Shown in pieces: positions 58,640 through 64,000 of a stretch of DNA of 64,000 bases; the stretch's first letter is position 1; each line of letters begins with the position of its first letter. The notes below the pieces were generated by a model. The model did no database searches. It was given only the letters and a program-made list of their open reading frames with translations, and was not told where the DNA came from. Source of the stretch: Chrysoperla carnea (Eukaryota > Arthropoda > Insecta > Neuroptera > Chrysopidae). Position numbers and translations under genes: made by a program. The DNA is taken from the NCBI RefSeq assembly GCF_905475395.1, contig NC_058339.1:74490520-74554519 (forward strand), given 5' to 3'.

Positions 58640-59607
58640 AAAATAATAGATCTACTAAGTTCAATCCCAAGTTTGTAACGCTTAAAAATATTGATGCTGC
58701 GAACACAATTTTTAGTTTAGATGTTCATAAAATATATTGCCGGTTGTCTGTCCGAATGCCAGTTTGTCTGTCTGAACTACGATAATTCGAAAACGAAAAG
58801 AGATATTAAGCTGAAATTCATATAGCATGCTTAGAACGTAAAAAGTGTGGTTGAGTAAATGTGCAACATAGGTAAATTGAACCTCGGGTCTATAGGACCC
58901 ATCTTGTAAACCGTTAGAGATAAAGCAAAATTTTAAGTGTTAAAAATGTTCCTTATTAAATAATAAACAACTTTTGTTTGACTTATTTTTTAGTAAACAT
59001 CACTGTGTACCAGTGAGGGCACAAATTAGTTTATAACATTAAATATAGTATTTATTATTCGCTCCGAGCGTGAATTTCGTTTCCATGACAACGATACACT
59101 ACTTTAATTATAGAATTAATGGATGCATATATAATTGTGTGGATTGCATTGAAAACTTACATTTAAAATTTAATATTCTTGTTTCACAAATTTAAATAAA
59201 TAATTACGATAATTAACATTTGAAAAATAATATTTGTACAATTTGATTTCTTATTTTCACAATTTATAATGCATTAAGTTTAATTAATTAGTGTTTTTCA
59301 ATCATTTTAATTTGACAGTTTCTATATCATTAACATGTAAATAATTGCAAATTAGTCATAACAGCCCACTTTATCTCCAAAATTTTTCACTTAAAGCGCT
59401 GGCATCGATTTTATTATCCCTACCATGACTACGCACACAACGAATATGAGAATATCAATTATGTGTGGTTATCTAAGAGTGAATGTCTTTCTTTAATTAA
59501 ATGACGTAAAAAAAAACAACAAACGATTGCGTAATCAACACTGTCTATGTAACATGGTATTTAAACAATTAACTCAGTCATTTGTTTGTTTTCACTTGTT
59601 TTATTGG
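58640..59607 (-). repeat. RepA copy 8 with inserted or replaced segment
   Basis: 58640-59035 matches the inner part of an inverted RepA arm and 59505-59607 the outer end (TTAACTCAGTCATTTGTTTG). The intervening 470 bp is not shared with other copies. Confidence 0.7.
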
Positions 59608-60209
59608 TAAATTGAGTCTTATTGGAACAATACGATTTTCAAATACTATCCACATGATTGTTGGTACACACAATACATTATAGCTACACGTAGTTAGTTA
59701 GTTATAAATATGAATAATAATAATAAAACATATAAATATAAAACTTTGATTTCTTTCTTTGTTTTAATCAAAACGCTTTGTGTTATTTTTTAATATAAAA
59801 TATAAAATTTTTTTTATATTAAATGCACGCTGTATGTATATATGTATTTATGTATGTATGTAACTCTTATATTGACTAAGTAAAACTTGGTAACAACCAT
59901 TCATGGTCGTAACGTAAAAACATTTGTATAAAAAAAAAAATTGTATAAATAATAATAAATACACAAGCTATACTTATATGTATACAAGGTGATATATTTT
60001 ATATTATTATAGAGTGGGCTTTTAAATTATATAGGAATTCTTTAGAGTTCTAAACGAAGCGCATAAAAACTTAATCTAGTTGATTAAGGAAAATTTGTTT
60101 TTAACGATCGTCAGATGACAATTTTTCAAAAACATTCGATTCTGTCTTTGGGTATGTTTATGCACTAAAGAATTCTAAATGGGGTAAAGATATTTTTAGA
60201 ACATTTTTA
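59608..60209. other. No gene recognised
   Basis: AT-rich spacer with TATG microsatellite near 59835-59862. Confidence 0.5.
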
Positions 60210-60512
60210 TTAGCATTAGTATAGCGTGCTTAGGACGTAAAAAGTGACGTCGAGTTCGTAAATGAGCAACATAGGTCAAGTGGGTCTTGGGTCTGTTGAA
60301 CCCATCTTGTATACCGTTAGAGATAGAACAAAAGTTTAAATGTAAAAAATTTTCCTTATAAAAAAATATACAACTTTTGAAACATTTTGTCCTAAACATC
60401 ACTGTTTACCAGTGCAGTGAGAGCGCAAACTGTATGTATAGTATGTATTATATGGGAATATAATTTATGTAAGTGTAATGTGACAGAGTAATCAACACTT
60501 TCTATAAAAAAG
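60210..60512 (-). repeat. RepA copy 9, partial
   Basis: Inverted central part of an arm: GGACGTAAAAAGTGA, GGGTCTTGGGTC, CCGTTAGAGATAGAAC and CATCACTGTTTACCAGTG. Both ends are missing. Confidence 0.75.
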
Positions 60513-60519
60513 TTTAACT

Positions 60520-60925
60520 TGCCTGGGCGACCTAAGTGAAAATGGTCAGTTTTTGATGTCGTCAGAACATTTAAGAAACTAAAGAACTTCAATTCAGACC
60601 AAATAATGGCTAATCTATTTGTCTTTAAAACTACGAAAATTGTGCTGTTGGCAGTACTCATCAAAAAATGTAGAGAAAGGCTCTAGATTTGACTTCAACA
60701 CTTCCAAAAACACACAAAGCAATAATAAAATCAATGACAAATTATAAAAGTATTTTTGCTTATTCTTAAATTCATGGCAAGCTGAATCGATTGAAAGTTT
60801 TAGTTTCCTAAGTGACCAGGTAAAAATGGTCGGTTTTTGATATCGTTTTTTATGATACACTTTTCTTTGTTTCACCTCCCAACCCGCAAAGAAATCAGAA
60901 CGATGAGATAAGTAACGTAGTTACA
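60520..60925 (-). repeat. RepH copy 2 plus partial direct repeat
   Basis: 60735-60925 matches 9685-9880 inverted. A shorter direct copy of its core (GACCTAAGTGAAAATGGTCA, TTTTTGATGTCGT) lies at 60526-60570. The predicted minus-strand frames here have no recognisable domain and are treated as repeat-derived. Confidence 0.6.
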
Positions 60926-61558
60926 ATAATTTTAATCGTAATGTAAAATTCAAGGCTCGAGAAAACAAATTTGTTGATTTTCTACTGATACTGATATTTC
61001 GTAAGAATTTCTTCAAATAGTATCAATTCAATCAGTGATATGATTAAGGTGGCCTTAATGTTCTATTTCAGAAAATTTACTAAGACATTATTAGCCATTT
61101 TTTGTTTTTTTATATTTTAATAAACATTTTTTACTCGAATAAATTTTCAACTGATTGATATCCTTGAGTTTTGTTCCACTCCATATAATTATGAATAAAA
61201 TCACGGATAAATAAATATCACAAATCAAAAATAATAACAATAATAATAAAAATAGTAACTAAACATATTGAATTGAAAGTAAAAAAAGTAAATTATTAAT
61301 TTTTTAATAATAAATAAATATTATAAAACAAATATTTATGTTTTTTAAGTGTTTTAACAAGTGTTCAATTTATTTTACCACCATATATGTGAGTATAAAA
61401 TTAACAAGTACATACTTTATACTTATGAAATATATCCAATTTAAAGTAAGTAAAGATAATAACTATCAGCGTTAATTGCTTAAACACCATGTATACTTAG
61501 TTATCTTAAAAAAGATCCCATAAACATCAGATTAAACCTCTAGTTCTCCGAATAGTGC
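60926..61558. other. No gene recognised
   Basis: AT-rich spacer; no feature is supported. Confidence 0.5.
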
Positions 61559-62032
61559 AAAGGTAAGAGATAGAATAACACTTTAAATTAGAAAGTTGGT
61601 CGTCACAAAGAAACTAACATTTTTGTGAAAATCGTTAACTTTCGGAGGAAATCCGACTTAATAATATGCCAATATTGCATTTAATCGAAAGAGACATGCT
61701 AGAAATAGAAAAATGCTTTGGTTAAAAGCCACCAGTGTCCATGACTTTGACTTGAAATTCAAGTTTCAAGGTTATTTCACCTTGATCTACAAATGATCTT
61801 GAAAATTTACCTGGGCTTAAAAGTTATTAACATAGACGAAAGACCTTTATTGTTCTTGATAATTTTTTCTACAAATTTTTTCTATAACTAGCGTATTTTT
61901 TTTCGATTAAATGCAATAATGACATATATTTAAGTTGCATTTCTTCCGAAAGAATATTTTAAATTAAAATTTTTAATTTTTTTATGAGGATCAATTTTCT
62001 AATTTAAAGTGTTATTCCATCTCTTACCTTTT
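61559..62032. mobile_element. 474-bp foldback/MITE with ~40-bp inverted ends
   Basis: AAAGGTAAGAGATAGAATAA..CTTTAAATTAGAAA at the left is mirrored by TTTCTAATTTAAAG..ATTCCATCTCTTACCTTT at the right. Non-coding interior, no clear target duplication. Confidence 0.75.
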
Positions 62033-62935
62033 AGGATTTAAATTGACTACTAACCAACCCGGAAAACTAGGCCCAATCAGATGTCAGAATATGATGATTC
62101 GTTAACTACAAAACGAGCTATTAACCGCAATAGATTAAAATGGTCCAGTCTATATACTCAAAACACAACCATTTCATTATTTAATGGATAATTTCCGAGT
62201 AATAAAAGTTGTTAAGCAGGTAACATAAAAAAATCGTGTGAAAATTGTGATAATTGGAAATATTTGAACCTACTTAGACTATACTATATTGGTATGAAAT
62301 GTATAGAATGTTTTGTCAAATGATTTTTAAATAATTTATAAGTATTAAAACAAAAACAATAACTGAAATTATTAATTTTTAAATAAGTATTTTATAGTTT
62401 TTTATATTTTATTTTATTATAAATATACAGATTATTGATTTATAATATAGCTGCAAGGTATTGTAACTTTAAAGTTAACTCTGGATACTTGTTAGCTAAA
62501 TATTACAAACAAATGTAATGATCCTTAAATCTATTATGAATAAACCTAATCGTGCTATATATTTATTAAATTATTCAAAAAATACAAGTTGATTTTGTAA
62601 TGTACGATGTACGATATCTGCTGTCTATATAATAAAAACACCTTACGAGAATGTTTCTTTAAAGAAGGTATCTTTGTTCAGTTTCTTGAATGATATTGAT
62701 GTCTATATGATATGATAATAATTTTATGAAAATAAACTTTAATTACCAGATTGCAAGTAATCGAAAGAATGGTTGTCTATGTGCTTTTGTTTTCAAGTGA
62801 AATCAAATTTTAAGTACCTACAAAAAGTAAATTTACTATTGTGTTTTGTGACTTAAATACCATTCTACCTAAATAAATCACTGCTTAATTGGTGTGAATT
62901 TTTTAATCCTCGAAACAAAAAAAGAGTTGTTGTAA
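62033..62935. other. No gene recognised
   Basis: AT-rich spacer; no feature is supported. Confidence 0.5.
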
Positions 62936-63240
62936 GTTTTACGGCTACGTGTGTCTGTCTGTCTGCCTGTGGCATAGTAGCGCGTAAACGGATGAACCGA
63001 TTTGGGTTTTTTTTGTTTCGTTTAAAAGGAAATTTTAGCTATGAGTGTTTGAGCTATATTTAATGTTTCAAGTGCGAGTTTAGGTTTTCGTACCGTAACT
63101 AAAAAATAGGCGTTGATCTTCAAAATCGGTTAAGTTTGGAGAAGACTCTAAGGAAAAAGGTAATTTAATGGACAGTGTTCTTAGATACGTTTCAAGTGGG
63201 AGTTTAGGATTCCGTTCCCCGAAAAATTTCTTAGGGGTTT
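62936..63240 (+). repeat. Interspersed-repeat-like segment with internal duplication
   Basis: Contains GTGTGTCTGTCTGTCTGCC, then AACGGATGAACCGATTTGGG and GTTTCGTTTAAAAGGAAATT, wording common at the ends of insect interspersed elements. A block of the form AGTGTT..AGCTATATTT..TTTCAAGTG.GAGTTTAGG occurs twice, about 125 bp apart (63041 and 63169). The open frame at 63168-63425 is not recognised. Confidence 0.5.
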
Positions 63241-63619
63241 CACTTGTGGTGTTATGCTATAATTCAATTTTAAGCTTAACGTATGGTGTTGAGGGAATAA
63301 AGTTAAAAAAACGCAACATCATGTACCTTGAATCAATAAAACCTCCTGTACCAGTTAATTATACAATGCGTCCGTTAAAAAGAAGTCTTATTGTCTCAGA
63401 GTCAAAACATGAAATAAACAGTTGAAGTTATTGTTGGACGCTCAGAGAAAATAATTCAAATGAATGAAACTTGTTGATACCAAATCAAATTCGTCTACAT
63501 TTTCCTTAAGAAAATTGACAATAAAAATAAACAACTAATGAGTTTCGTTTAACATATAAAAAAAGATTTCGTATTACTTATCGTTTATTTTTCAATGAGT
63601 AATTATTTTTGTATAAAAA
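63241..63619. other. No gene recognised
   Basis: AT-rich spacer before RepA copy 10; it includes the tail of an unrecognised open frame ending at 63425. No feature is supported. Confidence 0.4.
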
Positions 63620-64000
63620 CAAGTGAAAACAAACAATTGACTGAGTTCCTTGTTGAAATACCATGTATAGACAGTGTTGATTACTCTATCACATTACACA
63701 TATACCTATACATGTCACACATACATAACTGATATATCCATATAATACATACTATACAATTTACGCCTAATTTGCGCCCTTACGGGTAAACAGTAATGTT
63801 AACGAAAAAATGTTTCAAACATAAGGTAATATAATATATAAGAAATAAGAAGAAACATTTTTACATTTAAACTTTTTCTATCTCTAACGGTTTACAAGAT
63901 GGGTCCTATGGACCCAAGACCCAATTGATCTATGTTGCTCATTTACGAAATCGACCTCACTTTTTATGTCCAGAGTACGCTGTACAAATTTCAGTTTGTT
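63620..64000 (+). repeat. RepA copy 10, outer end present, cut by window edge
   Basis: Begins AACAAGTGAAAACAAACAAT and runs through the ACCATGTATAGACAGTGTTG, CACATACATAACTGATAT and GATGGGTCCTATGGACCC blocks to the end of the window. It is the cleanest view of the family's outer end. Confidence 0.85.

Noticed and set aside
60196-60875. Three overlapping minus-strand frames that might be exons
   Set aside because: They coincide with RepA copy 9 and RepH, which recur elsewhere without conserving a frame.
63168-63425. 85-residue frame
   Set aside because: Begins in an internally duplicated repeat segment and shows no known domain.
1-64000. LTR, Polinton or other virus-like element
   Set aside because: No capsid, protease, integrase or envelope-like frame and no long direct terminal repeats were seen.

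Overview
The window reads as nuclear DNA of an insect. It is very AT-rich, the genes have short coding exons split by GT/AG introns, and the recognisable proteins match insect or general animal families: scabrous, bric-a-brac, dodo/Pin1, HSD17B8, DNTTIP2/Fcf2 and mitoribosomal mRpS29. The order cannot be fixed from sequence alone. There is no sign of bacterial, organellar or viral DNA.

Layout. 1-14.9 kb: no host exon recognised; filled with repeats, a 5'-truncated LINE with a clean target-site duplication, and Helitron-like elements. This stretch is probably intron or flank of scabrous. 14.9-15.7 kb (+): last coding exon of scabrous. 15.7-22.2 kb: repeat-rich spacer with a 310-bp tandem array and a MITE with an 8-bp target duplication. 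22.3-24.5 kb (+): complete four-exon HSD17B8-like dehydrogenase, convergent with 24.6-26.5 kb (-), a complete four-exon Fcf2/DNTTIP2 gene. 27.1-27.5 kb (-): hAT transposase relic. 28.05-29.2 kb (+): intronless mRpS29. 31.9-33.2 kb (-): complete three-exon dodo/Pin1. 33.6-35.7 kb (+): a MITE, a decayed copy of a zinc-finger gene's 5' end, then the intact 13-finger gene. 36.5-48.5 kb: gene-poor. 48.6-50.2 kb (-): last three coding exons of bric-a-brac. 54.3-54.8 kb (-): a second, different Pipsqueak-type exon upstream of them. 54.8-64 kb: repeats only.

The host genes are unrelated housekeeping and developmental genes (ribosome biogenesis, mitochondrial translation, fatty-acid/steroid reduction, prolyl isomerisation, patterning). 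I see no operon-like or pathway logic among them.

Most of the remaining structure is repeats. At least nine families recur within the window (called RepA, RepB, RepD, RepE, RepG, RepH, RepI, Helitron-like and an 8-bp-TSD MITE here). I found no convincing new biological system. The best leads are the second psq exon next to bab, a recently duplicated zinc-finger array beside a decayed copy of its own 5' end, a 66-nt stop-free in-frame bab intron, and large foldback repeats with nested hairpin-forming tandem units.
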